Assembly: GCF_938030755.1 (NCBI RefSeq)
Contig: NZ_CALHIF010000063.1
Coordinates: 1-60,400, forward strand
DNA length: 60,400 bases
DNA from: an uncultured Granulicatella sp.
GTDB lineage: Bacteria; Bacillota; Bacilli; Lactobacillales; Aerococcaceae
Reading direction: 5' to 3'
The notes under the pieces were generated by a model. That model ran no database searches, was not told the origin of the DNA, and worked only from the letters and a program-made list of their open reading frames with translations. Position 1 is the stretch's first letter, and the number at the start of each line of letters is the position of its first letter. Both the position numbers and the translations under genes were made by a program. Shown here piece after piece: positions 39,068 to 47,998 of the stretch.

Positions 39068-40240
39068 ATGGAAAAAATTTTATTTACATCGGAATCCGTA
39101 ACAGAAGGACATCCCGATAAAGTCGCAGACCAAATTAGTGATGGTATTTTAGATGCCATTCTTGCTCAAGATCCAACAGCTCGTGTAGCCTGTGAGACAG
39201 TAGTAAACACTGGTTTAGTTGTTTTAGTAGGAGAAATCACTACAAGTGCGGTTGTTGATTACCAACAAGTTACTCGTGATACGATTCGTAAAATTGGATA
39301 CACTGACCGCAAGTATGGATATGATGCTGATGCAGTTGCGGTGATGGTTTCTTTAGACAAGCAATCACCAGATATTGCAATGGGTGTTGACGATGCATTA
39401 GAAACTCGTGGACAATCTGAAGAGTTTGGAGCAGGGGACCAAGGATTAATGTTTGGTTATGCTACAAACGAAACGGAATCATTTATGCCACTGCCAATTG
39501 ATTTAAGTCATAAATTAGCATACCAATTAGCAAAAGTTCGTAAAGAGAAACAGTTAGACTACTTAGGTCCGGATGGAAAAGTTCAAGTAACAATTGAATA
39601 TACTCCAGAACATAAAGTAAAACGTATTGATACAATTGTTGTAAGTACACAACATGATGAAAAAATTTCTCAAGAGCAAATCAGAAAAGACGTACTTGAG
39701 TATGTTGTAAAACCAGTTGTACCAGCTGAATTACTTGACGATGAAACTCGTTACTTTATTAACCCAACTGGTAAATTCGTTATCGGTGGACCTGTTGGAG
39801 ACTCAGGATTAACTGGACGTAAAATTATTGTGGATACTTACGGTGGTTATGCACGTCATGGTGGTGGAGCTTTCTCTGGTAAAGATTCTACAAAGGTAGA
39901 TCGTTCTGCAAGCTATGCAGCACGTTATATCGCAAAAAATGTTGTTGCAGCAGGACTTGCTGATAAATGCGAAATTCAATTAGCGTATGCGATTGGAGTA
40001 GCACAACCAGTTTCGATTGCTGTAGATACATTTGGAACTAACCACGTACCAGAAGATAAAATCATTGAAGTCATTCGTAAAGAGTTCCGTTTAACTCCAA
40101 AAGGAATTATTGAAACACTAAACTTACGTAGACCTATCTATCAACAAACAGCTGCTTATGGTCATTTTGGTAGAACAGATATTGAACTTCCATGGGAACA
40201 ACTGAATAAAGTAGAAGAGTTAAAAGCTTATTTTGCTTAA
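39068..40240 (+). CDS. metK: S-adenosylmethionine synthetase
   Basis: MetK makes SAM from methionine and ATP. The 390-residue protein contains TSESVTEGHPDKVADQISD, the methionine-binding ETRGQSEEFGAGDQGLMFGY region, GGPVGDSGLTGRKIIVDTY and GGGAFSGKDSTKVDRSA (P-loop). The start ATG 39068 lies 7 nt after the GGGGG ribosome-binding site that is sequestered by the SMK box. An in-frame TTG at 39050 lies inside the riboswitch and is rejected. The mono-cistronic unit ends at a strong terminator. Its product is also the methyl donor for the adjacent MnmM and for QueA's reaction. Confidence 0.98.
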   Translation: MEKILFTSESVTEGHPDKVADQISDGILDAILAQDPTARVACETVVNTGLVVLVGEITTSAVVDYQQVTRDTIRKIGYTDRKYGYDADAVAVMVSLDKQSPDIAMGVDDALETRGQSEEFGAGDQGLMFGYATNETESFMPLPIDLSHKLAYQLAKVRKEKQLDYLGPDGKVQVTIEYTPEHKVKRIDTIVVSTQHDEKISQEQIRKDVLEYVVKPVVPAELLDDETRYFINPTGKFVIGGPVGDSGLTGRKIIVDTYGGYARHGGGAFSGKDSTKVDRSASYAARYIAKNVVAAGLADKCEIQLAYAIGVAQPVSIAVDTFGTNHVPEDKIIEVIRKEFRLTPKGIIETLNLRRPIYQQTAAYGHFGRTDIELPWEQLNKVEELKAYFA

Positions 40241-40252
40241 ACGATCATGAAG

Positions 40253-40280
40253 AAAGCCAACCTCAATGAGGTTGGCTTTT
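40253..40280 (+). terminator. Intrinsic terminator of metK
   Basis: AAAGCCAACCTC and GAGGTTGGCTTT form a 12-bp perfect stem with a 3-nt loop, then a short T stretch. Confidence 0.85.
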
Positions 40281-40285
40281 AGTTT

Positions 40286-40328
40286 AAAGTAGAAAATTAT
40301 CATATATGATAATTTTCTACTTTTTTTC
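40286..40328. terminator. Long palindrome/bidirectional terminator between metK and mnmM
   Basis: AAAGTAGAAAATTATCATA (40286-40304) and its exact reverse complement (40305-40323) form a 19-bp palindrome followed by further T. It overlaps the mnmM stop codon. Either strand can read it as a terminator. Confidence 0.75.
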
Positions 40329-40877
40329 TATGACATAACAAATCGGAGGGCAGTTGATCTGATTGATGAATTGATATTTTAACACGGACCATTCGTTTTG
40401 TGGGAGAGCTGAAATGAGTTCTTCTACTGCATCCTTTTCTTCTAACCCACCCTCATGACCGTAGTAGGAAACGATGATTATTTTTCCATTTTTCTCTAAT
40501 CGTTCAAGCAAAATTTGGATGGCTCCCTGAGTAGAAGAGGGAATAGTGATGATTTTTTTATCACTTCCAGGCAAATAACCAAGATTAAAAATTGCTAATC
40601 TAACACGCTCGTCTAGTTCTAAATAGTTTGAAATATTCGCGTGGGAGTCTAAAATACAGGTCACTTTTGGGGCTAAGTCATACTTTTGTAATAATTGTCT
40701 TGTTTGTAAAATAGCTGTTTCTTGAATATCAAAAGATAAAATTTTTGAAGTCGAATCTATATGTTGTGCCAGAAAAAGAGTGTCATGTCCATTTCCTGCG
40801 GTTGCGTCGATAAATAGTCCATTTTCTAATTTTGCTGAAAGTATCATTTCGTGGCTAAAATGTTGAGCGTTCTTCAA
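40317..40877 (-). CDS. mnmM: tRNA (mnm5s2U34) methyltransferase MnmM (YtqB family)
   Basis: A 186-residue SAM-dependent methyltransferase. FIDATAGNGHDTLFLAQ is the SAM-binding motif I, SFDIQETAI is motif II, and AIFNLGYLPGSDK is the signature of the YtqB/MnmM family, which performs the final methylation of the wobble uridine to mnm5(s2)U in Gram-positives. I choose TTG 40877 because AGAGG lies 8 nt upstream; the longer GTG frame at 40886 overlaps that site. The gene is convergent with metK and shares its terminator region. Confidence 0.9.
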   Translation of the reverse strand: MKNAQHFSHEMILSAKLENGLFIDATAGNGHDTLFLAQHIDSTSKILSFDIQETAILQTRQLLQKYDLAPKVTCILDSHANISNYLELDERVRLAIFNLGYLPGSDKKIITIPSSTQGAIQILLERLEKNGKIIIVSYYGHEGGLEEKDAVEELISALPQNEWSVLKYQFINQINCPPICYVIEKK

Positions 40878-40944
40878 AATAAACACCTCTTAAGTAAAAT
40901 TTTACAATTTGTTACATAATTTTTACGGATATTAAGAGTATACG

Positions 40945-40968
40945 ACGTTTTGCGTGTTCGCGCAACGT
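40945..40968. repeat. GC-rich inverted repeat upstream of the glucosaminidase gene
   Basis: ACGTT-TT-GCG pairs with CGC-AACGT around a 6-nt loop (TT bulged). It lies between the divergent mnmM and glucosaminidase genes, about 30 nt upstream of a TATAAT (40996-41001). It could be an operator. Confidence 0.3.
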
Positions 40969-41037
40969 TCCCCTACACATTCAATTTTATCCTACTATAA
41001 TGGATTACGAATTAGTTTTTAGATGGAGGATAAAAGG

Positions 41038-42894
41038 ATGACAGAAACGAAACACGAAAGATATTTACGATTAAAAAAAGAAAAACAAATGAAGGCTTTA
41101 AAAGCTGCAAATAAAAATTTACAAAAGACAGTTGCTGTCGTTGGAGCAACTACGGTAGCAGGTTTAGCATTAGCGCCAAAATCTCATGCATATACTGTAC
41201 CTACGAATCAAGTACAAACTCCAGCGCAACGTTTTTTAAATAAGATTATTCCTGCAGCTCAACAAGCTACAGAAGGTAAAGATGTCTATACTTCAGTAAT
41301 GATCGCACAGGCAGCTCTAGAATCTGCATGGGGAACAAGTGCATTAGCTTCTGAACCAAACCATAACTTATTTGGTGTAAAAGGGAACTATAATGGTCAA
41401 TCTGTCAATATGTATACTTTAGAAGATGCCGGAGCGCAAAACTACTACGGTATTCATGATAACTTTAGAAAATATCCATCATATAAAGAATCGATGGATG
41501 ATTATGTAGATAAAATTGTTAATGGGATTAAAGGGGCTCCAATGTTTTATTCTGGAGCATGGAAGAGCCGTACAAATAGCTATCAAGATGCTACACGTTA
41601 TTTAACGGGTCGTTATGCAACGGACACTGCGTATTATGATAAATTAAATCGTATTATTGAACAATTTGGATTGACAAAATATGATAATGGAACCGCAACT
41701 GCTATCGCAGCGTCAATTGAAGAGAAATCTTCAATTGGAGGACAATATACAGTAAAAGCAGGTGATACCTTATACGGTATCAGCCGTAAATCAGGTGTTA
41801 GTGTCAATCAATTATTGTCTTTAAATGGATTATCATTATCTTCAGTGATTCGTCCAGGACAATCTTTATCTTTAGGAAATAATACAAAACAAACTACTAA
41901 TACAGTAGTATCAACTCCTGTAAATACTACATCTGTTTCAAAAGCAAATGGTACTTATACCGTAAAAGCTGGCGATACTCTCTATGGAATTAGTCGTAAA
42001 TTCGGGATGAGCTTATCTCAATTAATTTCATCCAATGGAATTTCTACATCAAGTATCATTCGTCCAGGACAAACATTACGTGTAGTTGGTGGTGAAGCTT
42101 CTGCTACAGTAGTTAGAACTTCTACTTCTACAGCTCGTACAAGCGGTGGAAACTATGTTGTCCAATCGGGAGACACTTTATACAGTATCGCTCGTCGTTC
42201 AGGAATGAGTTTAAATTCATTATTAACGTTAAATAGTTTATCTCAATCATCTATCATTTATCCTGGTCAAAGTTTAACAGTGAGTCAATCAGAAGGGAAC
42301 TTCTCAACTCCAGTAAGTACTAAAACAAATAACACTTCTTCAGTAGTATCAACTTCAGGGACTTATACTGTAAAAGCAGGGGATACATTATATAGTATTG
42401 CTCGTCGTTCAGGTGTTAGCTTGAATTCGTTATTATCATTAAATGGACTATCTCAATCTTCAGTAATCCGTCCTGGTCAAACACTAAACGTTTCAGGGTC
42501 TTCAAATACAACAGTTGCTACTCCAGTAAGTTCTAATAGTCAAGCTACTTCAACTTCTGGAACCTATACTGTAAAAGCAGGAGATACTTTATATCGTATT
42601 GCTCATAATCATGGAATTTCATTAAGAACATTACTTTCAGTGAATGGATTATCAGAAACTAGTACAATTCGTCCAGGTCAACAATTAGTAGTGTCGGGTT
42701 CAGCACAAGCAACTACTTCATATTCATCAACACAAACCGTTTCATCAGGCTCTCAAACTCATACAGTTAAAGCAGGAGAAGGGTTATGGCGTATTGCGAG
42801 AACTTACGGACTTTCGTTAGAACAATTAAAAGCTTTAAACGGCTTAACTTCAAATGTTATCCGAGTTGGTCAAGTGTTGAAAGTTTCAAAATAA
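41038..42894 (+). CDS. Secreted peptidoglycan glucosaminidase with six LysM domains
   Basis: A 618-residue cell-wall hydrolase. A long basic N-terminal region and hydrophobic signal (TVAVVGATTVAGLALAPKSHA) end at a probable cleavage after SHA (about residue 51). The GH73-type glucosaminidase domain (about 60-215) contains AQAALESAWGTSALA with the catalytic Glu and NLFGVKGNYNGQ. Six LysM modules follow (starting with YTVKAGDTLYGI, YTVKAGDTLYGI, YVVQSGDTLYSI, YTVKAGDTLYSI, YTVKAGDTLYRI and HTVKAGEGLWRI), separated by Ser/Thr-rich linkers. No LPxTG is present; LysM provides wall binding. ATG 41038 follows GGAGG by 8 nt. It likely acts in daughter-cell separation. Confidence 0.93.
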   Translation: MTETKHERYLRLKKEKQMKALKAANKNLQKTVAVVGATTVAGLALAPKSHAYTVPTNQVQTPAQRFLNKIIPAAQQATEGKDVYTSVMIAQAALESAWGTSALASEPNHNLFGVKGNYNGQSVNMYTLEDAGAQNYYGIHDNFRKYPSYKESMDDYVDKIVNGIKGAPMFYSGAWKSRTNSYQDATRYLTGRYATDTAYYDKLNRIIEQFGLTKYDNGTATAIAASIEEKSSIGGQYTVKAGDTLYGISRKSGVSVNQLLSLNGLSLSSVIRPGQSLSLGNNTKQTTNTVVSTPVNTTSVSKANGTYTVKAGDTLYGISRKFGMSLSQLISSNGISTSSIIRPGQTLRVVGGEASATVVRTSTSTARTSGGNYVVQSGDTLYSIARRSGMSLNSLLTLNSLSQSSIIYPGQSLTVSQSEGNFSTPVSTKTNNTSSVVSTSGTYTVKAGDTLYSIARRSGVSLNSLLSLNGLSQSSVIRPGQTLNVSGSSNTTVATPVSSNSQATSTSGTYTVKAGDTLYRIAHNHGISLRTLLSVNGLSETSTIRPGQQLVVSGSAQATTSYSSTQTVSSGSQTHTVKAGEGLWRIARTYGLSLEQLKALNGLTSNVIRVGQVLKVSK

Positions 42895-42919
42895 TCTGCT
42901 AGAATAATACTCACAAAAG

Positions 42920-43132
42920 CAGATAGAGGAATAGTAAGTTTCTTTGAAAGTTGTAGAGAGTGCATGGTTGGTGAAAATGCATCAATTCGATAAACTGAAC
43001 TCGCCTTTTTAGCCGAACTCTGAAAGATTAGTAAGAGTTTCCGCCTCGCCAGCGTTACAGGTAAGAAGAGTAAAATAATTAGGTGGTAACACGTATTGCG
43101 TCCTATCTGTCAATGACAGGTGGGGCGCTTTT
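42920..43132 (+). ncRNA. T-box leader (tRNA-Leu sensing) of leuS
   Basis: The T-box sequence AGGTGGTAACACG lies at 43081-43093. It is followed by a terminator stem 43098-43111 with 43115-43128 (about 14 pairs) and TTTT. The likely specifier codon is CTC (43000-43002, Leu), placed about 26 nt after the conserved apical GGTTGGTG. Uncharged tRNA-Leu would pair with both the specifier and the T-box and disrupt the terminator. The 5' boundary is approximate. Confidence 0.88.
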
Positions 43133-43154
43133 AATTTTGAAAGGAGTGAATCAG

Positions 43155-45569
43155 ATGACATTTAATCATCTAGAAATCGAGCCCAAATGGCAAAAATATT
43201 GGAAAGAACATCATACATTCAAAACAACAGAAGATCCTTCTAAGAAAAACTTTTACGCATTAGATATGTTCCCGTATCCATCAGGACAAGGACTTCACGT
43301 AGGTCACCCAGAAGGCTATACAGCAACTGATGCCATTTCTCGTATGAAACGTGCACAAGGGTACAATGTTCTCCATCCAATGGGATGGGATGCGTTTGGA
43401 CTTCCTGCAGAGCAATATGCTCTGGATACAGGAAATGATCCGGCAGAATTCACGAAAGTAAACGTAGCAAACTTCAAACGTCAAATTAATGAATTAGGAT
43501 TTAGTTATGATTGGGACCGTGAAATTAACACAACGGATCCAGAGTACTATAAATGGACACAATGGATTTTCACTAAATTAGTGGAAATGGGACTTGCATA
43601 TGAAGCTGAAATTCCAGTGAACTGGTGTCCAGCGCTTGGAACAGTACTTGCTAACGAAGAAGTTATCGATGGTAAGAGTGAACGTGGAGGACATCCAGTT
43701 TACCGTAAACCAATGAAACAATGGATGCTTAAAATTACTGCTTATGCAGACCGCCTATTAGAAGATTTGGATGAGTTGGATTGGCCTGAAAGCATCAAAG
43801 ACATGCAAAGAAACTGGATTGGTCGTTCAGAAGGGGCTCAAGTTCGTTTCAATGTAAAAGGAACAGATGAAAGCTTCGAAGTCTTCACAACACGTCCAGA
43901 TACATTATTTGGAGCGACTTACAATGTATTAGCTCCAGAACATGAATTAGTTCAAAAGATTGTCACTCCTGAACAAAAAGAAGCAGTGGATGCTTATATT
44001 GCAGCCGTTTCTACAAAATCAGACTTAGAACGGACAGAACTTTCTAAAGAAAAAACAGGAGTATTTACTGGTGCGTACGCAATTAACCCAGTAAACGGAA
44101 AAGAAATTCCAATCTGGATTGCAGACTATGTATTAAGTACATATGGTACAGGTGCGATTATGGCCGTTCCAGCGCATGATGAACGCGACTACGAATTTGC
44201 TAAAGTTTTTGGCTTAGACATTATTCCTGTCATCGAAGGTGGAAACGTTGAAGAAGAAGCATACACTGGTGATGGTGTACATATTCATTCAGAATTCCTA
44301 GATGGATTAAACAAAGCTGACGCAATTGCAAAAATGAATGAATGGTTAAAAGAACATGGCGTAGGGGCTGCAAAAGTAAGCTATCGTCTACGTGACTGGT
44401 TATTCTCTCGTCAACGTTACTGGGGTGAACCAATTCCAGTCATCCATTGGGAAGATGGTACGATGACAACTGTTCCAGAATCTGAACTGCCATTAGTGTT
44501 ACCAAAAACAGATAAAATTCGTCCTAGTGGTACAGGCGAATCACCACTTGCAGCCATTGAAGACTGGCTCTATGTAACGGACCCTGCAACAGGTAAGAAA
44601 GGTCGTCGTGAAACAAATACAATGCCACAATGGGCAGGAAGCTCATGGTACTTTGTACGTTACATAGATCCTCATAATAAAGAAAAAATTGTAGATCCAG
44701 AGAAGGTAAAACAATGGTTACCAGTTGATTTATATATCGGTGGTGCAGAGCATGCCGTTCTTCACTTACTATATGCTCGTTTCTGGTATAAAGTGTTATA
44801 CGATTTAGGTGTTGTTCCAAACAAAGAACCATTCCAAAAATTATTTAACCAAGGAATGATTCTTGGTGAAGGTAACGAAAAAATGTCTAAATCTAAAGGG
44901 AATGTTGTAAACCCTGATGATGTTGTTCGCGAATATGGTGCGGATACATTACGTGTCTATGAAATGTTCATGGGACCACTGGATGCATCGATTGCTTGGA
45001 GTGAAAAAGGACTTGAAGGTAGCCGTAAGTTCCTAGACCGATTCTGGAGATTGATGATTGATGATAATGGCAAGATGCGTGACCGTATCACAAAACTAAA
45101 TGATGGCAAATTGGATAAAGTGTACCATCAAACAGTGAAGAAAGTAACAGAAGACTTTGAAGAGTTGCATTTCAATACGGCAATCTCTCAAATGATGATT
45201 TTCGTAAACGAGGCGTATAAAGCAGATGCATTACCATTCGACTACATGAAAGGTCTTGTACAATTGATTGCGCCATTAGCACCGCATATGGCTGAAGAAA
45301 TTTGGAGTAAATTCGGATTTACAGAATCAATCAGTTATGAACCATGGCCAACTTACGATGAATCTAAATTAGTCGAAGACGAAGTTGAAGTGATTTTCCA
45401 AGTAAATGGAAAAATAAAAGCACGTGTAATGGTTCCAACAGATGCAGATGCTACAGCTCTTGAAGGACTTGCTAAAGAACATGATTCAGTAAAATCTGCA
45501 ATTGAAGGAAAAACAATCCGTAAAGTAATTGCCGTTCCAGGACGTTTAGTAAACATCGTTGCAAACTAA
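43155..45569 (+). CDS. leuS: Leucyl-tRNA synthetase
   Basis: LeuS charges tRNA-Leu and edits mischarged products. The 804-residue class Ia enzyme has PYPSGQGLHVGHPEGY with the HIGH-type motif (HVGH, about 48-51). The CP1 editing domain contains FTTRPDTLFGATYNVLAPEH, the connecting RLRDWLFSRQRYWGEPIPV, and the EKMSKSKGNVVNPDD catalytic loop (KMSKS about 576). The C-terminal anticodon-binding helix bundle is followed by a small terminal domain. ATG 43155 has AAGGAG 8 nt upstream. Expression is controlled by the T-box leader. Confidence 0.98.
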   Translation: MTFNHLEIEPKWQKYWKEHHTFKTTEDPSKKNFYALDMFPYPSGQGLHVGHPEGYTATDAISRMKRAQGYNVLHPMGWDAFGLPAEQYALDTGNDPAEFTKVNVANFKRQINELGFSYDWDREINTTDPEYYKWTQWIFTKLVEMGLAYEAEIPVNWCPALGTVLANEEVIDGKSERGGHPVYRKPMKQWMLKITAYADRLLEDLDELDWPESIKDMQRNWIGRSEGAQVRFNVKGTDESFEVFTTRPDTLFGATYNVLAPEHELVQKIVTPEQKEAVDAYIAAVSTKSDLERTELSKEKTGVFTGAYAINPVNGKEIPIWIADYVLSTYGTGAIMAVPAHDERDYEFAKVFGLDIIPVIEGGNVEEEAYTGDGVHIHSEFLDGLNKADAIAKMNEWLKEHGVGAAKVSYRLRDWLFSRQRYWGEPIPVIHWEDGTMTTVPESELPLVLPKTDKIRPSGTGESPLAAIEDWLYVTDPATGKKGRRETNTMPQWAGSSWYFVRYIDPHNKEKIVDPEKVKQWLPVDLYIGGAEHAVLHLLYARFWYKVLYDLGVVPNKEPFQKLFNQGMILGEGNEKMSKSKGNVVNPDDVVREYGADTLRVYEMFMGPLDASIAWSEKGLEGSRKFLDRFWRLMIDDNGKMRDRITKLNDGKLDKVYHQTVKKVTEDFEELHFNTAISQMMIFVNEAYKADALPFDYMKGLVQLIAPLAPHMAEEIWSKFGFTESISYEPWPTYDESKLVEDEVEVIFQVNGKIKARVMVPTDADATALEGLAKEHDSVKSAIEGKTIRKVIAVPGRLVNIVAN

Positions 45570-45591
45570 TGGAGCTTGAAAGGATAGTAGA

Positions 45592-46716
45592 ATGATTTAT
45601 TTTGATAATGCAGCAACAACGAAAATTTATGATGATGCATTAACGAGCTATGTTCAAGTCAGTCAGAAGTTTTTTGGAAACCCATCGAGCTTACACCAAT
45701 TAGGAGTCGATGCCCATCAAGTATTGACCAAAGCAAGAGTACAAGTGGCAAGTTTATTATCAGTTCAACCTGAGGAGATTTTCTTTACCTCAGGAGGGAC
45801 TGAATCCAATAACTGGGCTATTAAAGGAACTGCTCTTGAGAAGTCTGTATTTGGGAAACATATCATTACGACAAAGATTGAACATCCGTCAGTCATTCAA
45901 ACGTGTAAGCAACTTGAACGCTTTGGGTTTGAAGTGACTTATTTAGATGCCGATTCAAAAGGAATTGTAAATGTAGAGCAATTAAAAGAGAGTCTTCGCA
46001 AAGATACGATTCTAGTGAGTGTAATGGCTGTCAATAATGAAGTCGGAGCAGTTCAACCGATTGCTGAGATTGCTAAAGTACTAGAGGAATATCCATCGAT
46101 TCATTTTCATGTGGATGCTGTTCAAGCAGTAGAACGCGCAAGTCAGCTGCTAGCCATTGAACGCATAGATTTATTAAGTCTATCTGCGCATAAATTCCAT
46201 GGACCACGAGGCGTTGGAATTATGTATAAGAAATTTGGACGTAAGATTCAAGCGCTCTTAACAGGTGGTGGACAAGAAAAAGGGGAACGTAGTACGACAG
46301 AAAACCTTCCAGGGATTGTGGCCACAACAAAAGCACTGAGAATGGCTATAGAAGAAAAGTCTGTTACGGGTGAACTTCGTAGCCAACTATGGAAAGAGCT
46401 TGTTACAAAACCTGAAATCCGCATCTTCTCACCTGAAGATGGAGCGTCACACGTGTTGTGCTTTGCCATTAAAGGTGTTCGTGGAGAAGTAGTTGTCCAT
46501 GCTTTTGAAAATCATGGCATTTATATTTCTACGACTTCTGCTTGTTCAAGTAAAAAAGCAGATTCATCAAGTACACTTTATGCGATGGATGTGCCAACTG
46601 AATGGGCAACAGGAGCCGTTCGTGTAAGCTTCTCAAACGATAATACAACAGAAGAAGTAGAACAGTTTGTTGATGTTCTTCATCAGTTATTGAAACAATT
46701 TTCGTTTTTAAAATAA
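45592..46716 (+). CDS. Cysteine desulfurase (NifS/NifZ type)
   Basis: A 374-residue PLP enzyme that takes sulfur from cysteine and passes it as a persulfide. The N-terminus is MIYFDNAATTKIYDDAL. The PLP lysine lies in SLSAHKFHGPRGVGIMYKK, and the catalytic Cys in STTSACSSKK near residue 325. FHVDAVQAV carries the cofactor-binding Asp. It is immediately upstream of thiI (13 nt), which matches the NifZ-ThiI pair of Bacillus that supplies sulfur for 4-thiouridine in tRNA. That pathway assignment is inference from context. Confidence 0.93.
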   Translation: MIYFDNAATTKIYDDALTSYVQVSQKFFGNPSSLHQLGVDAHQVLTKARVQVASLLSVQPEEIFFTSGGTESNNWAIKGTALEKSVFGKHIITTKIEHPSVIQTCKQLERFGFEVTYLDADSKGIVNVEQLKESLRKDTILVSVMAVNNEVGAVQPIAEIAKVLEEYPSIHFHVDAVQAVERASQLLAIERIDLLSLSAHKFHGPRGVGIMYKKFGRKIQALLTGGGQEKGERSTTENLPGIVATTKALRMAIEEKSVTGELRSQLWKELVTKPEIRIFSPEDGASHVLCFAIKGVRGEVVVHAFENHGIYISTTSACSSKKADSSSTLYAMDVPTEWATGAVRVSFSNDNTTEEVEQFVDVLHQLLKQFSFLK

Positions 46717-46729
46717 AAGGAGGAAACCT

Positions 46730-47947
46730 TTGAAAACTAGAATTTTGATTCGCTATGGTGAACTTTCTACAAAGGGTAGAAACAAGAAGATGTTCACTCA
46801 AAAATTAGCGTCAAATATAAAGAAAGCCCTAGTAGATTTTCCTCAGGTAAAGGTGATTCCTGATTATGACTTTATGTATTTAGATTTACATGAAGCGCCT
46901 GAAGAAGCTGTTATCGAAAAGGTAAAACCAATTTTTGGGATTCAATCAATTTCGCCAGTCTATATTATCGAAAAAGATATGGAAGTGGCCAAAAGAGTGG
47001 TTCTTGACTTATTGAGTCAAGAAGATCTTGAAGGTAAGACGTTTAAAATTATGACAAAACGCTCGGATCACACATTCGAGATGGATACAAACCAAATCAA
47101 TCTGTTCTTAGGAGATGCTGTTCTTGAAGCATTTCCAGATATCAAAGTTCAATTAAAACAACCAGATATTACAGTTCGTATCGATGTGCGCCGTGAACAC
47201 TTAATGGTGAGTCTTAAGACCATCCCAGGGGCAGGCGGACTTCCTGTTGGAACAAGTGGTCGAGTGATGCTCATGTTATCTGGCGGGATTGATTCTCCAG
47301 TAGCAGGGTATCTTGCGATGAAACGTGGGATGGAGATTCAATGCGTTCACTTTGCAAGCCCACCATATACGAGTCCTCAAGCGCTTGAGAAAACAAAACT
47401 TTTAGCTGCAAAAATCGCTCGTTTTGGAGGAAGTATTCAATTCCTTACGGTACCATTTTCTAGAATTCAAGAGGAAATTAAGAAGAGTGTACCAGAAGCT
47501 TATTTAATGACGATTATGCGTCGCTTCATGCTTCGTATTACGGATCAACTTAGAGAAAACGCACGTGCACTTGCAATTGCTAATGGGGAATCAGTAGGGC
47601 AAGTAGCTTCTCAAACTTTAGATAGCATGCTGGCGATTAATGACGTGACTAACACACCAATAATTCGTCCGGTGGCTACAATGGATAAACTCGATATTAT
47701 CAAAGTTGCTGAAGAAATTGATACTTTTGAATTATCGATTCAACCATTTGAAGACTGCTGTACGGTGTTTGCTCCACCAAGTCCAAAGACAAAACCAAAA
47801 CTCGAAAAGGCACGTCAATATGAAGCGCGTCTTAATGTTGAAGGGTTAATTAAAGAAGCTGTTGATGGGACAGTGATTGAAGAAATTACTGCAAACTATA
47901 CAACTCCAGTTGAAACTACAAGTCAAGAAATTGATGATTTATTTTAA
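46730..47947 (+). CDS. thiI: tRNA 4-thiouridine synthetase ThiI
   Basis: ThiI activates U8 of tRNA by adenylation and inserts sulfur from the upstream desulfurase. The 405-residue protein has an N-terminal ferredoxin-like/THUMP region (about 1-165) and a PP-loop MLSGGIDSPVAGYLAM. DCCTVFAPPSPKTKPKLEKA holds the conserved active cysteine near residue 344. It lacks the C-terminal rhodanese domain of the E. coli protein, as usual in Firmicutes, so sulfur transfer must rely on the desulfurase and this Cys. The start is TTG 46730, with AAAGGAGG 7 nt upstream. Confidence 0.96.
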   Translation: MKTRILIRYGELSTKGRNKKMFTQKLASNIKKALVDFPQVKVIPDYDFMYLDLHEAPEEAVIEKVKPIFGIQSISPVYIIEKDMEVAKRVVLDLLSQEDLEGKTFKIMTKRSDHTFEMDTNQINLFLGDAVLEAFPDIKVQLKQPDITVRIDVRREHLMVSLKTIPGAGGLPVGTSGRVMLMLSGGIDSPVAGYLAMKRGMEIQCVHFASPPYTSPQALEKTKLLAAKIARFGGSIQFLTVPFSRIQEEIKKSVPEAYLMTIMRRFMLRITDQLRENARALAIANGESVGQVASQTLDSMLAINDVTNTPIIRPVATMDKLDIIKVAEEIDTFELSIQPFEDCCTVFAPPSPKTKPKLEKARQYEARLNVEGLIKEAVDGTVIEEITANYTTPVETTSQEIDDLF

Positions 47948-47950
47948 AAT

Positions 47951-47995
47951 AAAAAGAAGCGACGCTATTCCACAGGGAGTAGCATCGCTTCTTTT
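47951..47995. terminator. Bidirectional terminator between thiI and amidase gene
   Basis: AAAAGAAGCGA-GCTA pairs with TAGC-TCGCTTCTTTT (47952-47966 with about 47980-47995). A on the left and T on the right suit both convergent genes. Confidence 0.85.
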
Positions 47996-47998
47996 GGT

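Noticed and set aside
41750..42890. Regularly spaced repeated DNA blocks, considered as a CRISPR array
   Set aside because: The repeats are in frame and encode six LysM domains; spacers are Ser/Thr-rich linkers, repeats are imperfect and no cas genes are present.
43083..43154. Upstream in-frame extension of leuS
   Set aside because: It would start inside the T-box sequence and run through the terminator; ATG 43155 has a proper ribosome-binding site and canonical N-terminus.
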